A stretch of 64,000 nt of DNA from Bradyrhizobium sp. Ai1a-2 (GCF_000426245.1 NZ_AUEZ01000019.1:1-64000); one strand, 5' to 3'; counted from the first letter of the stretch, positions 1 through 7,397 are shown. The notes: generated by a model from the letters alone, not told the origin. Numbers and translations: made by a program.

Positions 1-1
1 A

Positions 2-193
2 CTCGAGGGGACTACCGCGAAGCAAAAGAACCCACATCCAAAAGGCACGCTCGCCTTCGCTGCGTGGGTCATTGCTCGGCTCGGAGGATGGACCGCCTAT
101 TACGGAAAGCCTGGCCCAAAGGTGATGCGCCTAGGCCTCGAAGCCTTCCGCCGCATCAAATACGGCACCACTTTGAGGCTCGAAAATGTGTGA
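2..193 (+). CDS. IS4-family transposase, 3' end only
   Basis: The reading frame is open from the window edge to a TGA at 191-193, so only the last 63 residues are visible. They contain ARLGGWTAYYGKPGP, which matches the C-terminal end of IS4-family transposases, where a WxGYYGKPGP-like stretch follows the catalytic domain. The catalytic DDE residues lie outside the window, so whether the element is intact cannot be judged. The frame stops a few bases before a truncated copy of a dispersed repeat (201-436), so the insertion sequence end probably lies near 194-201. Confidence 0.75.
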   Translation, partial: LEGTTAKQKNPHPKGTLAFAAWVIARLGGWTAYYGKPGPKVMRLGLEAFRRIKYGTTLRLENV

Positions 194-200
194 ATCGGAT

Positions 201-436
201 AGCCGGTCACCGGGGAGAGCACGAAGTAAGCCGTAACACCATCGCGCAGGGAAAGCCGGAATGCTTCGGTTGAACCTGTGGTCCTACCCCCGTGCTTTTT
301 GTTGCACGGGGCCCACGGGTGCAGCCGGCACCCGGCTTTCCCTGCGCCCTCTGTTCGATGAGAGGGTGAACCGAGACGCAAAGCTCGGACGCAAATGCGT
401 CGCGGGAATGCGGACTCACATCCGCTGTTTGAATCC
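201..436 (-). repeat. Dispersed repeat, truncated copy A
   Basis: About 235 bases match the reverse complement of 45203-45446 closely over their whole length. Shared landmarks include the CCGGTGACCGG end, the pyrimidine-rich ACGGGGGTAGGACCACAG block and GATTCAAACAGC-like flanks. The other copy continues for about 190 bases beyond the point where this one stops, and the break coincides with the end of the transposase gene. Reading frames in the element are short and overlapping on both strands, so it is treated as non-coding. Confidence 0.8.
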
Positions 437-438
437 AC

Positions 439-523
439 GTAGGATGGGTAGAGCGAAGCGAAACCCATCATTCGCGCGCCTTGCTCCATCGCGATGGGTT
501 TCGCTTCGCTCTACCCATCCTAC
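439..523. repeat. Palindromic repeat, family A copy 1
   Basis: Two arms containing GGATGGGTAGAGCGAAGCG and its reverse complement flank a central spacer of about 25 bases, giving a long potential stem-loop. Related copies lie at 26081-26170 and 44946-45030, with a diverged relative at 45845-45926. All are intergenic. Confidence 0.85.
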
Positions 524-656
524 GGTCCGCTGTTTGACATTTGAATCAGAAACCAAGCCCACCTCGTCCCGGGCTTGCGCGCCGCGCCGCTTTGCCCACA
601 CCACGAATTGGATTAGCCTCTCCGCGACGTTCAAGAACAAGCAAAAGGAAACATCC

Positions 657-1424
657 ATGGGCCTTCTCGAAAATCACATCGCCGTCATCACCGGCGCGGG
701 TTCCGGCATCGGGCGCGCGATCGCAGCCGGCTACGCACGCGAAGGCGCGCGCGTCGTGCTGCTCGATGTCAATGCAAGCGCGGCAGCGGAAGCGGCGAAG
801 GAGATCCGCGACGCCGGCGGCAAGGCCGACAGCTTTGCGCTCGATGTCACCAGGCGCGAGGATTGCGTCGCGCTTGCAAAGGAGATCGCAGGCAAGGTCG
901 GACAGGTGTCGATCCTCGTCAACAATGCCGGCATTGCGCGGCGCAACGGCATGCTCGGTGCGGACGAGGCTGTCATCAAGGACTGGGAAGACGTCATCGC
1001 GATCAACCTCACTGGCGTCTTCAACGTGACGCATGCGTTCCTGCCGCAGATCCGCGCGGCGAAGGGACGCATCGTCAACATCGGATCGATCCAGTCCTTC
1101 GTGCATGTGCGCACGCCGAGCTCGCCCGCGTACACGGCCTCCAAGCACGGCGTGCTCGGCTTCACCCGCGCGCTCGCCGCCGAGCTCGGCAAGGAAGGCG
1201 TGCGCGTGAACGCGATCGGTCCCGGCTTCATCGAGACGCCGCTCAACGCCCAGACGCGCGCGAACAATCCGGAACTCGCCAAGACCTTCATCGCGCACAC
1301 TCCGCTCGGCCGCGCCGGCAAGGCCGAGGATATCGTGGGACCTGCGATCTTCCTCGCCTCCGACCTGTCGGCCTATGTCACGGGATCGATCGTGATGGTG
1401 GATGGCGGCTACCGGGCAGTGTGA
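657..1424 (+). CDS. SDR family NAD(P)-dependent oxidoreductase
   Basis: This 255-residue classical short-chain dehydrogenase/reductase is of the usual length. It carries the cofactor motif TGAGSGIG at residues 12-19, NNAG at 89-92, a Ser in the NIGS segment, and the catalytic YTASK with Tyr159 and Lys163. Asp37 after the second beta strand favours NAD(H) over NADP(H). The ATG at 657 is chosen because AAAAGGAA lies just upstream and the protein then begins right before the Rossmann fold; the longer in-frame extension runs through repeat DNA. The substrate cannot be told from sequence; the overall look is of the 3-oxoacyl-ACP reductase/glucose dehydrogenase-like SDRs. It stands alone downstream of the repeats. 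Confidence 0.93.
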   Translation: MGLLENHIAVITGAGSGIGRAIAAGYAREGARVVLLDVNASAAAEAAKEIRDAGGKADSFALDVTRREDCVALAKEIAGKVGQVSILVNNAGIARRNGMLGADEAVIKDWEDVIAINLTGVFNVTHAFLPQIRAAKGRIVNIGSIQSFVHVRTPSSPAYTASKHGVLGFTRALAAELGKEGVRVNAIGPGFIETPLNAQTRANNPELAKTFIAHTPLGRAGKAEDIVGPAIFLASDLSAYVTGSIVMVDGGYRAV

Positions 1425-1581
1425 GCGCCAGCAAACTGGAACCGCGCACAAATGTCGATGGTAGCGATTTCGTTAATCGTTTGTTAACCAACTGAGGCCA
1501 CCGTCTCGCGCGGGCCAGGGGTTTGGAGTTCTCGATGTTTCCGATTCGCACGTTGCGAACGGGCGTTGCTCGGGAGGTGTC

Positions 1582-1833
1582 ATGTCCTATGTGTCCACGC
1601 AGCCCCTGCCGGAGATTCCGGCGTCCTCACTGGCTCCCAACGAAATCGTGCCGCTCCTGATCGGAGCTACCGTCGGCGAAGTCGAGCGCGAGTTGGTGCT
1701 GCAAACCCTGATCCGCTGCAATGGAAACCGCACCCGCGCCGCGCGCGTGCTCGGCTTTTCCGTGCGCACGTTACGCAACAAGATCAGGAGCTATTCGGCT
1801 GACGGGATCGAGGTCCCCGCGCCGAACGATTGA
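1582..1833 (+). CDS. Fis-type helix-turn-helix DNA-binding protein
   Basis: An 83-residue protein whose residues 34-71 form a Fis/NtrC C-terminal HTH (HTH_8): the segment NGNRTRAARVLGFSVRTLRNKI is the recognition unit, with the usual A-A-R-x-L-G-x-S-x-R-T-L-x-N-K-I pattern. There is no receiver or AAA+ domain, so it is a stand-alone DNA-binding module, resembling the C-terminus of FlbD or NtrC. GGAGGT precedes the ATG. A 5' region of about 150 bases contains GTTAA...TTAAC. Its regulon is unknown. Confidence 0.85.
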   Translation: MSYVSTQPLPEIPASSLAPNEIVPLLIGATVGEVERELVLQTLIRCNGNRTRAARVLGFSVRTLRNKIRSYSADGIEVPAPND

Positions 1834-1844
1834 GCGGAGCTGTC

Positions 1845-2120
1845 TCAAGCGTGCGATCGCGTGCGCCATGACGGCGGCGGCTGTTTGTTGATGCGACCTC
1901 TCAACCAGGCGCCGAGCGTGATGACGAGCGAGATCGCCGCGACGCTTCCCGCGATCAGCACGATCGCGCGCAGCACGAAGGCGGTCTCCACCAGCAACAG
2001 CCGCTGCGGCTCCTCGGCATAGGCTATCGGCACGATGTCGGGCACCAACAGCCGCTCGGCACCGAAGGCGAGCGCGAACACGCCCAGCGACAGCAAGAAG
2101 ATCTTCCAGCCTGCGTTCAT
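1845..2120 (-). CDS. Small two-helix membrane protein
   Basis: A 91-residue protein with a hydrophobic segment at about residues 5-28 and a second at about 48-72, followed by a basic Arg/Lys-rich tail, as expected for a two-pass inner-membrane protein with a cytoplasmic C-terminus. GGGAG lies upstream of the ATG. The gene is convergent with the HTH gene (12 bases apart) and divergent from the collagen-like gene. A perfect FNR/FixK-type palindrome lies 59 bases upstream of the start codon, so low-oxygen control is plausible. I do not recognise the family. Confidence 0.75.
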   Translation of the reverse strand: MNAGWKIFLLSLGVFALAFGAERLLVPDIVPIAYAEEPQRLLLVETAFVLRAIVLIAGSVAAISLVITLGAWLRGRINKQPPPSWRTRSHA

Positions 2121-2178
2121 GGCATCGCTCCCATTCCACCATCACATCGCGACGATGCCATGCAGCGCGATCGCATCA

Positions 2179-2192
2179 TTGATGTTGATCAA
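2179..2192. promoter_or_regulatory. FixK/FNR-type box
   Basis: The sequence TTGATGTTGATCAA is a perfect match to the FNR/FixK palindrome TTGAT-N4-ATCAA. It lies between the divergent genes at 2120 and 2279. If it acts as a class II activator site centred 40 bases from the transcript start, a leftward transcript would begin near 2145 and a rightward one near 2226. Either would give a short leader. Binding is inferred from the motif only. Confidence 0.65.
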
Positions 2193-2278
2193 TCCGGCAA
2201 TCGTTGCCCGCGGAATTGAAGCGGTCGCCAAACGCCGCTAAAAACGCGCGGGACGCAATTTTATTTCGGAGTGCAGCA

Positions 2279-2767
2279 GTGGCCGATGATGCTTCCAGCC
2301 GGCGCGGAGCAGCGGGCGCGCCGGGCCCACGCGGTCAGCCCGGCGAACAGGGACGGCCGGGACCGCAGGGACATCCCGGCCGGCGCGGTCCCGACGGTGC
2401 GCGCGGCAAACCCGGCCCGCAAGGCAAGCCGGGAGCGCCTGGCAAGCCTGGTGCACAAGGCAAGCGTGGTGAAGCGGGCCCGCAGGGTGCGCCCGGTCCG
2501 AAAGGCGGCGCCGGGCCGCAGGGACCGGCCGGTCCGCGCGGCGAGCCGGGCCCGCCCGGGCAACTGCCGTCGATCGAACAGGTGATGCCGTGGCTCCACA
2601 TGATCTTCGACGCCTGGGAAGACTATCGCCGCCAGCGCGAGCAGGAGGCAGCCGAGCGTGAAGCCTTGGCTGCGGCCGTGGCCGAGCAGCCCGACGAATT
2701 CGACGATGGCGATGATGACGAGGATCGCAAGGACAAGAAAAAGAAGAAGCACAAGGACAAGAAATAG
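2279..2767 (+). CDS. Collagen-like Gly-X-Y repeat protein
   Basis: The protein has about 28 uninterrupted Gly-X-Y triplets (roughly residues 10-96), rich in GPQ, GKP, GPR and GAP. A globular segment with [21 protein letters not shown] follows, then a Glu/Ala-rich helix and a highly charged acidic-then-lysine tail ending in [10 protein letters not shown]. No signal peptide is visible. Bacterial collagen-like proteins form trimeric triple helices; the helical segment could be the trimerisation domain. The GTG at 2279 has GGAG seven bases upstream and lies downstream of the transcript start predicted from the FixK box. A TTG at 2204 in the same frame would add 25 residues but has no ribosome binding site. 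Confidence 0.85.
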   Translation: MADDASSRRGAAGAPGPRGQPGEQGRPGPQGHPGRRGPDGARGKPGPQGKPGAPGKPGAQGKRGEAGPQGAPGPKGGAGPQGPAGPRGEPGPPGQLPSIEQVMPWLHMIFDAWEDYRRQREQEAAEREALAAAVAEQPDEFDDGDDDEDRKDKKKKKHKDKK

Positions 2768-2803
2768 GCCGCGCATCGATCGCCGCCATTTTCGTGGACA
2801 GGG

Positions 2804-2907
2804 CTAGAGCGTTTTCGAGCGAAGTGGACACCGGTTCGCGTGAAGAAAACGCGTCAAAACAAGAATCTAGAGCTTCGGTTCTGATTCAATCAGAACCGAA
2901 GCTCTAG
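2804..2907. repeat. Composite palindromic repeat, family D copy 1
   Basis: The element begins CTAGAGCGTTTTCGAGCGAA, contains a GCGTGAAGAAAACGCG stem, and ends in an inverted repeat built from CTAGAGCTTCGGTTCTGATT and its complement. The same element occurs inverted at 18024-18128, a diverged relative at 9905-10008, and a terminal fragment at 14321-14335. The last bases supply the TAG stop codon of the membrane-protein gene at 2904-3107. Confidence 0.85.
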
Positions 2908-3107
2908 TGTCCGTTGCGCGGCAGCAGGTGGATGAGCCGGAACAGCCAGCGCATCACGAAATACCAGGCGATGCCGGCCAGCGTGCCGCACATGGTCAGG
3001 ATGATGATGCCGACGCTGTCGAATGAGGCGGTCGACCAGATCATCCAGGCGGTCCACGCGACGGCGAAGGCGATCGAGGCAAGCTTGAGCGGGATCGTGG
3101 TCTGCAT
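2904..3107 (-). CDS. Small two-helix membrane protein
   Basis: A 67-residue protein with two hydrophobic helices, roughly residues 7-27 (rich in Trp and Ala) and 31-53, followed by a short basic tail RWLFRLIHLLPRNGH. The ATG at 3107 is preceded by GGAG at nine bases. A longer in-frame extension upstream is Arg-rich and overlaps the DUF2277 gene out of frame, so it was rejected. The TAG stop codon lies in the terminal bases of the flanking family D repeat. The protein has no family assignment that I recognise. Confidence 0.7.
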   Translation of the reverse strand: MQTTIPLKLASIAFAVAWTAWMIWSTASFDSVGIIILTMCGTLAGIAWYFVMRWLFRLIHLLPRNGH

Positions 3108-3192
3108 GGCGTTCTCCGATGGCAGGTAGAGCGCCATCCTTGCCCGCCGCAGCTTCACCGCACCGTGAGCCACGTCACGCCCGCCGCGCGGC

Positions 3193-3459
3193 TCACCCGA
3201 ACCGCAGCCGCGAGCGTTCCTTCGCCTTCTCCGCCTCCACCTCGCGATCGCGCGCCGGTGCCGTGGTGTGGAGCGAAGCGAGAAGCCGGCGCGCGGCGTC
3301 CGAGACCTCGGCAACCGCGCGATCGAAGGCGGCTTCATTGGCCTGCGACGGCTTGTTGAAGCCGGACAGTTTGCGCACGAATTGCAGTGCGGAAGCGTGG
3401 ACTTCCTCCTCGGTCGCGGGCGGCTCGAAGTTGAACAGCGTCTTGATGTTGCGGCACAT
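3193..3459 (-). CDS. DUF2277 family protein
   Basis: An 88-residue protein starting MCRNIKTLFNFEPPATEEEV, which is the near-invariant N-terminus of DUF2277 proteins, and of the usual length. The rest is predicted helical, with a Lys/Arg/Glu-rich tail. The family is small, cytosolic and widespread in Actinobacteria and Rhizobiales; its function is not known to me. It lies 85 bases upstream of the small membrane-protein gene on the same strand, so the two may be co-transcribed. Confidence 0.9.
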   Translation of the reverse strand: MCRNIKTLFNFEPPATEEEVHASALQFVRKLSGFNKPSQANEAAFDRAVAEVSDAARRLLASLHTTAPARDREVEAEKAKERSRLRFG

Positions 3460-3603
3460 GCTTTGCTCCTGTCACCGGCAGCCCGGATCCGTTGCCTACC
3501 CAAGGACGATCGGTCCATGGAAATTCCTACATCATCGCCTATTCTGTCATGAAAGCGCCGGTGGCTTCACCCCTCCCGGCGGCAACCACGAAGCGAGTTC
3601 CCG

Positions 3604-3849
3604 ATGAGCCATGTGATCTACAAGATCGTCGAACATGACGGCGGATGGGCCTACACGGTGGACGGCGTGTTTTCCGAACCGTTTGCGACCCATGCCGCGG
3701 CGCTGGCCGCTGCCCGGCGTGCCGCCGCCGAGCAGCGCGTGCCCGGCCGCACCGAGGCGATCGAGTATGAAACTCCTGATGGCCGATGGCACACCGAGAC
3801 CGCTGCCGGCAGCGACCGGCCGGAGACTGATGTCGAGGATCGCGGCTGA
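3604..3849 (+). CDS. DUF2188-like small protein
   Basis: An 81-residue protein with the pattern YKIVEHDGGWAYTVDGVFSEPF followed by an Ala-rich helix THAAALAAARRAAAEQ and then YETPDGRWHTE. This beta-hairpin/helix/strand layout is typical of DUF2188 proteins, which occur as short stress-linked proteins in proteobacteria. The start is the ATG at 3604, supported by the conserved hydrophobic strand beginning at once. It is divergent from DUF2277 and 144 bases upstream of the hydrolase gene. Function is unknown. Confidence 0.8.
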   Translation: MSHVIYKIVEHDGGWAYTVDGVFSEPFATHAAALAAARRAAAEQRVPGRTEAIEYETPDGRWHTETAAGSDRPETDVEDRG

Positions 3850-3993
3850 GAATATTCCGCCCGACATGACGCTGCCCCGCAAAAATTTTCCCGGAGGTTC
3901 CAGCATGCCGCCGTCTCGGCTCGGCGCGCCCGACATGCTAGGTCTTTGCCCAAGAGGCCGCATCGAGACGGCCCGTGCAATGGGAGAAGCCTC

Positions 3994-5055
3994 ATGGAGA
4001 TCTTGCGTGCGGCGCTTGCAGCCGCTGTTGCCGTGACATCGTTTGCCGCACATGCCGCGGACTATCCAGCGCCCAAGGAAGGCGACTGGATCGCGCGAGA
4101 TTTCAAATTCCACACCGGCGAGACCATGCCGGAACTGCGGCTGCACTACACCACGATCGGCGCACCCGATGGACAGCCGGTGCTGGTGCTGCACGGTTCA
4201 GGTGGCTCGGCGCAAAACCTGCTCACGGCTGCCTTTGCAGGCGAATTGTTCGGCCCAGGCCAGCCGCTCGATGCGGCGAAATATTACATCATCATTCCCG
4301 ATGCCCTCGGCCACGGCAAATCGGCAAGGCCATCGGACGGGATGAAGACGGCGTTTCCGAAATACAATTACGACGACATGGTGGATGCGCAGTATCGCCT
4401 TGTCACCGAAGGTCTCGGCCTCAAGCATTTGAGGCTCGTGATCGGCAATTCGATGGGCGGCATGCATGCGTGGATCTGGGGCGTGCGCTACCCGCAGATG
4501 ATGGACGCGCTGGTGCCGATGGCCTCGCAGCCGACAGCGATGGCGGCGCGCAACTGGATGCTGCGGCGGATGATGCTGGAGACCATCCGGAGCGATCCCG
4601 ACTATGATAGCGGCCGCTACACGGCCCCGCCGCGCATGATGAAATACGCGATCGCCGCCTACCAGATCGCGACCGGCGGCGGCACGCTCGGCTATCAGGC
4701 CCTCGCGCCCACCACGGTCAAGGCGGACAAATTGGTCGACGAGCGGCTGGCGACGCCCGTGACGGCCGATGCCAATGATTTCATCTATCAATGGGAAGCG
4801 TCGCATGATTACGACCCTTCAGGCGGCATGGAGAAGATCGAGGCGGTGACGCTCGCAATCAACGCCGCCGATGACGAGCGCAACCCGCCGGAGACCGGCG
4901 TCACCGAGGACGCGGTGAAGCGGATCAAGCACGGGCGGATCTTCCTGATCCCCGCCAGTTCCGAGACACGCGGCCATCTCACGACCGGCAACGCGAAGTT
5001 CTTTGCGGAGCGGCTGCGCGAATTGCTGCAGACCGCGCCGCAGCGGACCATGTGA
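3994..5055 (+). CDS. Secreted alpha/beta-fold hydrolase, MetX-like
   Basis: A 353-residue protein with a signal peptide (residues 1-22, cleavage after HAA) and an alpha/beta hydrolase fold of the homoserine O-acetyltransferase type. HGSGGSAQN at 67-75 gives the oxyanion region, and GNSMGG carries the nucleophile Ser153. A later Asp in NAADDERN and a His in SSETRGHLTTG complete a plausible triad. True MetX is cytosolic, so the signal peptide argues for a periplasmic hydrolase rather than methionine synthesis. The ATG at 3994 has GGGAG upstream and gives a clean signal peptide; an earlier in-frame start would bury it. Confidence 0.88.
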   Translation: MEILRAALAAAVAVTSFAAHAADYPAPKEGDWIARDFKFHTGETMPELRLHYTTIGAPDGQPVLVLHGSGGSAQNLLTAAFAGELFGPGQPLDAAKYYIIIPDALGHGKSARPSDGMKTAFPKYNYDDMVDAQYRLVTEGLGLKHLRLVIGNSMGGMHAWIWGVRYPQMMDALVPMASQPTAMAARNWMLRRMMLETIRSDPDYDSGRYTAPPRMMKYAIAAYQIATGGGTLGYQALAPTTVKADKLVDERLATPVTADANDFIYQWEASHDYDPSGGMEKIEAVTLAINAADDERNPPETGVTEDAVKRIKHGRIFLIPASSETRGHLTTGNAKFFAERLRELLQTAPQRTM

Positions 5056-5175
5056 TCGCAGGCGAGCACGCGATGTCAGCGAAAGGACGTCCGCCGCATT
5101 GCGCTTCGAGTGCGGGATGACGGCCGAACGTCACGGTGATACGCTTGTCACAAATACAACATCCGGAGAACGCCC

Positions 5176-5781
5176 GTGACCGACCTTGCCGGTGCCGACC
5201 TCGCCTCGATCTATCCAAAGCCGACCGCGCGCGTGATCGCGAAGGCGCGGCCAGAGATCGATCTGCATGCGAGCAAGTTCATCGGCATGTCGCCGTTCTG
5301 CGTTCTGGCGACCTCCGGTTCTGACGGCAGCGTCGATGCCTCGCCGCGCGGCGGCAATCCGGGCTTCGTCAGCGTCGCTTCGCCGAGTCTTTTGCTGATG
5401 CCGGACCGCTCCGGCAACAACCGCATCGACAGCTTCCGGAACATCGTCGAGGGCTCGGGCTTCGTGCAGCTTATCTTCTTCGTGCCGGGGATCGACGAGA
5501 CGCTGCGTGTCGGCGGCAAGGGACGCCTCTCGGCCGATCGGGAACTCTTGGCCTCGATGGTGGAATTCGGCAAGCCGCCGCGCGCCGTGCTGCGCATCGA
5601 CGTCGCGGAAGCCTATTTCCACTGCGGCAAGGCCTTGATGCGCTCGAAACTGTGGTCGGCGGACACACGCGTCGAGCGCAAGGTATTCCCGAGCATCAGC
5701 GAAGTGATCCACGACCAGACGACGCTCGGCGAGCCGGAGAGCCAGGCGGTCGTGGAAGAGCGCTACAAGACGCAGCTCTGA
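5176..5781 (+). CDS. Pyridoxamine 5'-phosphate oxidase family FMN protein
   Basis: This 201-residue protein has the split-barrel flavin-binding fold: FCVLATSGSDGSVDASPRGG (strands binding FMN phosphate), PDRSGNNRIDSFRNI, and the C-terminal HCGKALMRSKLW. These are hallmarks of the MSMEG_1061-like PPOX subfamily, which probably reduces or binds small molecules through FMN (or F420) rather than making pyridoxal phosphate. The start is a GTG at 5176 with CCGGAGAA upstream. It follows the hydrolase by 120 bases. Confidence 0.88.
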   Translation: MTDLAGADLASIYPKPTARVIAKARPEIDLHASKFIGMSPFCVLATSGSDGSVDASPRGGNPGFVSVASPSLLLMPDRSGNNRIDSFRNIVEGSGFVQLIFFVPGIDETLRVGGKGRLSADRELLASMVEFGKPPRAVLRIDVAEAYFHCGKALMRSKLWSADTRVERKVFPSISEVIHDQTTLGEPESQAVVEERYKTQL

Positions 5782-5798
5782 CGGGCTCGCGCCGATGT

Positions 5799-5821
5799 CA
5801 CTCTCCCTTTCGGGGAGAGTG
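5799..5821. repeat. Short inverted repeat between convergent genes
   Basis: CACTCTCC and GGAGAGTG flank a seven-base loop between the convergent PPOX and bfr genes. Related C/T-rich hairpins occur at 47994-48021 and 49489-49512. No T-run follows on either strand, so it is not a typical intrinsic terminator, though it may act as one. Confidence 0.5.
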
Positions 5822-5835
5822 AAAATCTGCAGCGC

Positions 5836-6321
5836 TCAGTGCTCGCTCTCGAGGTGGCCGACGTGCTTCTGGGTGTAGAGCTCGAGGCCGATGCGCTTGA
5901 TCAGGTCGAGCTGGGTTTCGAGGAAATCGATGTGATGTTCCTCGTCCTTCATCAGGTCCTCGAACAGGTCGCGGCTCACATAGTCCTTCACGCCGTGGCA
6001 GTAGGTGGCGGCCTCCTGGTAGAGCAAGCGGGCGCCGACCTCGGCAGCAAGGTCGCACTCGATGATCTCCTGGACGTTCTGACCGATCCGCAAGGGATCG
6101 AGCACCTGCATGTTGGGAAAGCCGTCGAGGAACAGGATGCGGTCGGTGAAGCGATCGGCGTGGTTCATCTCCTCGATCGATTCCTTGCGCCAGACCTTGG
6201 CCATCTCCAGCAGGCCCCAGTTGTTCAGGATGCGATAGTGCAGCCAATACTGGTTGATCGCCGTGAGTTCGCTGCGCAGGCCCTTGTTGAGATATTCGAT
6301 GACCTTAGGGTCGCCCTGCAT
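5836..6321 (-). CDS. bfr: Bacterioferritin
   Basis: A 161-residue haem-containing ferritin storing iron in a 24-subunit shell. The ferroxidase ligands are visible as Glu18, Glu51 and His54, with further Glu residues in the [11 protein letters not shown] segment near the C-terminus. The haem ligand Met52 sits exactly at the family position in [10 protein letters not shown]. Start: the ATG at 6321 is preceded by GGAG and gives the standard MxGD N-terminus; a TTG at 6333 adds four residues without support. bfd lies 138 bases upstream on the same strand. A perfect Irr-type ICE palindrome lies 48 bases upstream of the start, implying repression by Irr when iron is low. Confidence 0.96.
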   Translation of the reverse strand: MQGDPKVIEYLNKGLRSELTAINQYWLHYRILNNWGLLEMAKVWRKESIEEMNHADRFTDRILFLDGFPNMQVLDPLRIGQNVQEIIECDLAAEVGARLLYQEAATYCHGVKDYVSRDLFEDLMKDEEHHIDFLETQLDLIKRIGLELYTQKHVGHLESEH

Positions 6322-6368
6322 AGTCCACTCCAAAAGCTTAAAGGCCCCCAGCGGGCCTCGAATCTAAC

Positions 6369-6385
6369 TTTAGAACGCTTCTAAA
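6369..6385. promoter_or_regulatory. Irr (ICE) operator upstream of bfr
   Basis: TTTAGAACGCTTCTAAA is a perfect 7-3-7 palindrome and matches the iron control element bound by Irr in Rhizobiales. It sits 48 bases before the bfr start codon, between bfr and the end of bfd, where it would overlap a bfr promoter. In Bradyrhizobium, Irr is known to repress bacterioferritin under iron limitation. Confidence 0.8.
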
Positions 6386-6458
6386 TCAGATTATGAACAA
6401 GAGCAACCCTCCTCTGGGGAGGGCACTTGCCAAGAGATCTTGGGGAAATCCCGGCGGC

Positions 6459-6722
6459 TCAGCAGGCCGCGAGTGCGAACTCGGTGTTGTCGACGTCGTC
6501 GACTGCCTCATGGCTGTGCGGGCAGCCGGCACAGCAGGACTTGGCACACGGACCAAGCGCCTCGTCGATGATGGTCTTGATCGTCCGGGCACAGCGGCCG
6601 CATTCAGCACTGCAGCCGAGGCAGCCATAAAGCTGCTTGGCATTCCGCGGCAAGGACCCGCTGACGCTCACGGCATTGCGGACGTCGTGGTCGCTGAGGA
6701 CGTTGCAGGAACAAACGATCAT
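6459..6722 (-). CDS. bfd: Bacterioferritin-associated ferredoxin
   Basis: An 87-residue BFD-like [2Fe-2S] protein. The cluster ligands are Cys4 and Cys6 in VCSCN and Cys41 and Cys44 in ECGRC, which fits the Bfd spacing. It would pass electrons to the haem of bacterioferritin to release stored iron. The C-terminal extension (residues 58-87) carries additional cysteines (CAKSCCAGC) and is longer than E. coli Bfd (64 residues). The extra Cys cluster could be a second metal site. It lies just upstream of bfr and probably has its own promoter with a degenerate ICE box at 6835-6851. Confidence 0.9.
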   Translation of the reverse strand: MIVCSCNVLSDHDVRNAVSVSGSLPRNAKQLYGCLGCSAECGRCARTIKTIIDEALGPCAKSCCAGCPHSHEAVDDVDNTEFALAAC

Positions 6723-6796
6723 CGAAAAGGCGGGTCCGGTCGGTGATGCTGACATAAGAGATATTGAACGCGAGCAAGCGACGCAAAAGGAAAAAC

Positions 6797-6816
6797 TGGA
6801 ATTTGAAGCAATTCCA
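6797..6816. promoter_or_regulatory. Inverted repeat upstream of bfd
   Basis: TGGAATT and AATTCCA flank a six-base spacer, 75 bases upstream of the bfd start. It could be a regulator-binding site in the bfd promoter. It only loosely resembles an ICE motif. Confidence 0.4.
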
Positions 6817-6834
6817 AACTGATGAGGACGGTAA

Positions 6835-6851
6835 ATTGGAACGGCTCTAAA
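6835..6851. promoter_or_regulatory. Degenerate ICE (Irr) box upstream of bfd
   Basis: ATTGGAACGGCTCTAAA matches the TTTAGAA-N3-TTCTAAA palindrome at 11 of 14 constrained positions. It is 113 bases upstream of bfd and could co-regulate bfd with bfr. The divergent gene at 6993 is also in range. Confidence 0.45.
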
Positions 6852-6992
6852 TATGCGCCGCAGCATAGCGCGGCCCGGCGGCCATCACTTCTCCGACGAT
6901 GGGCTGGGGCGTTGATTGATCGCTACAGGGAAATATGGAACTCTGCCCGGGACCAGCGCTCCAGAAGGGATGACCCGGAGAAAGGTGAAGCC

Positions 6993-7295
6993 ATGAGGAA
7001 GACATTGCTCGGATTTGCCGCCATTGCGTTGGCAGGCTCGATTGTGGCGGCGCCTCCTCCTGCGCATGCGCAACGCGGCGTCGCCGCGGGCGTCGCGGCC
7101 GGACTGATCGGCGGCGCCATAGTTGGAGGTGCGATCGCTTCGCAAAACGGGTACTACGGTCCCGGCTACTACTACGGCCCAGGCCCCGGCTATTACGCTG
7201 ATCCCTTGGCGTACGGCCCGCCCTGCACCTGGCAGCGTCAGCGCTTCTGGGACGGCTATGGCTGGCGGGTCCGCAGCGTGCGCGTCTGCTATTAA
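6993..7295 (+). CDS. Secreted glycine-zipper protein, tandem paralog 1
   Basis: A 100-residue protein with a signal peptide (residues 1-26, ending PAHA), then a glycine-zipper segment GVAAGVAAGLIGGAIVGGAIAS, a Tyr/Gly/Pro-rich linker (NGYYGPGYYYGPGPGYY), and a conserved tail with ERFWDGYGW-like sequence ending VRVCY. The two Cys residues in the tail (PPCTW and RVCY) may form a disulfide. The gene at 7527 encodes a paralog with the same three-part layout. AAAGGTG precedes the ATG. Function is unknown; glycine zippers usually insert in or pack against membranes. Confidence 0.8.
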   Translation: MRKTLLGFAAIALAGSIVAAPPPAHAQRGVAAGVAAGLIGGAIVGGAIASQNGYYGPGYYYGPGPGYYADPLAYGPPCTWQRQRFWDGYGWRVRSVRVCY

Positions 7296-7367
7296 CGCGC
7301 ATTCACCTTCATTAAATCTCACACAGGATGCCGGAAACCCCGGGTTTTCCCGCACAACAACAGGTGA

Positions 7368-7397
7368 TGGCCCGAAAAAACCGTTTTTTTCAGGCCA
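7368..7397 (+). terminator. Probable terminator after 6993 gene
   Basis: TGGCC at 7368-7372 pairs with GGCCA at 7393-7397, and the intervening A-run and T-run (seven T) can extend the stem. It lies 72 bases past the stop codon. Confidence 0.55.

Noticed and set aside
100..489. Long open frame on the minus strand inside the first repeat
   Set aside because: The frame lies in a dispersed repeat that has overlapping frames on both strands and no ribosome site; it looks like a typical spurious repeat ORF.
3905..4036. Short ORF with GGAGG overlapping the hydrolase start
   Set aside because: The ribosome site is good but the 43-residue product has no recognisable feature and overlaps the better-supported hydrolase signal peptide; kept only as a possible leader ORF.
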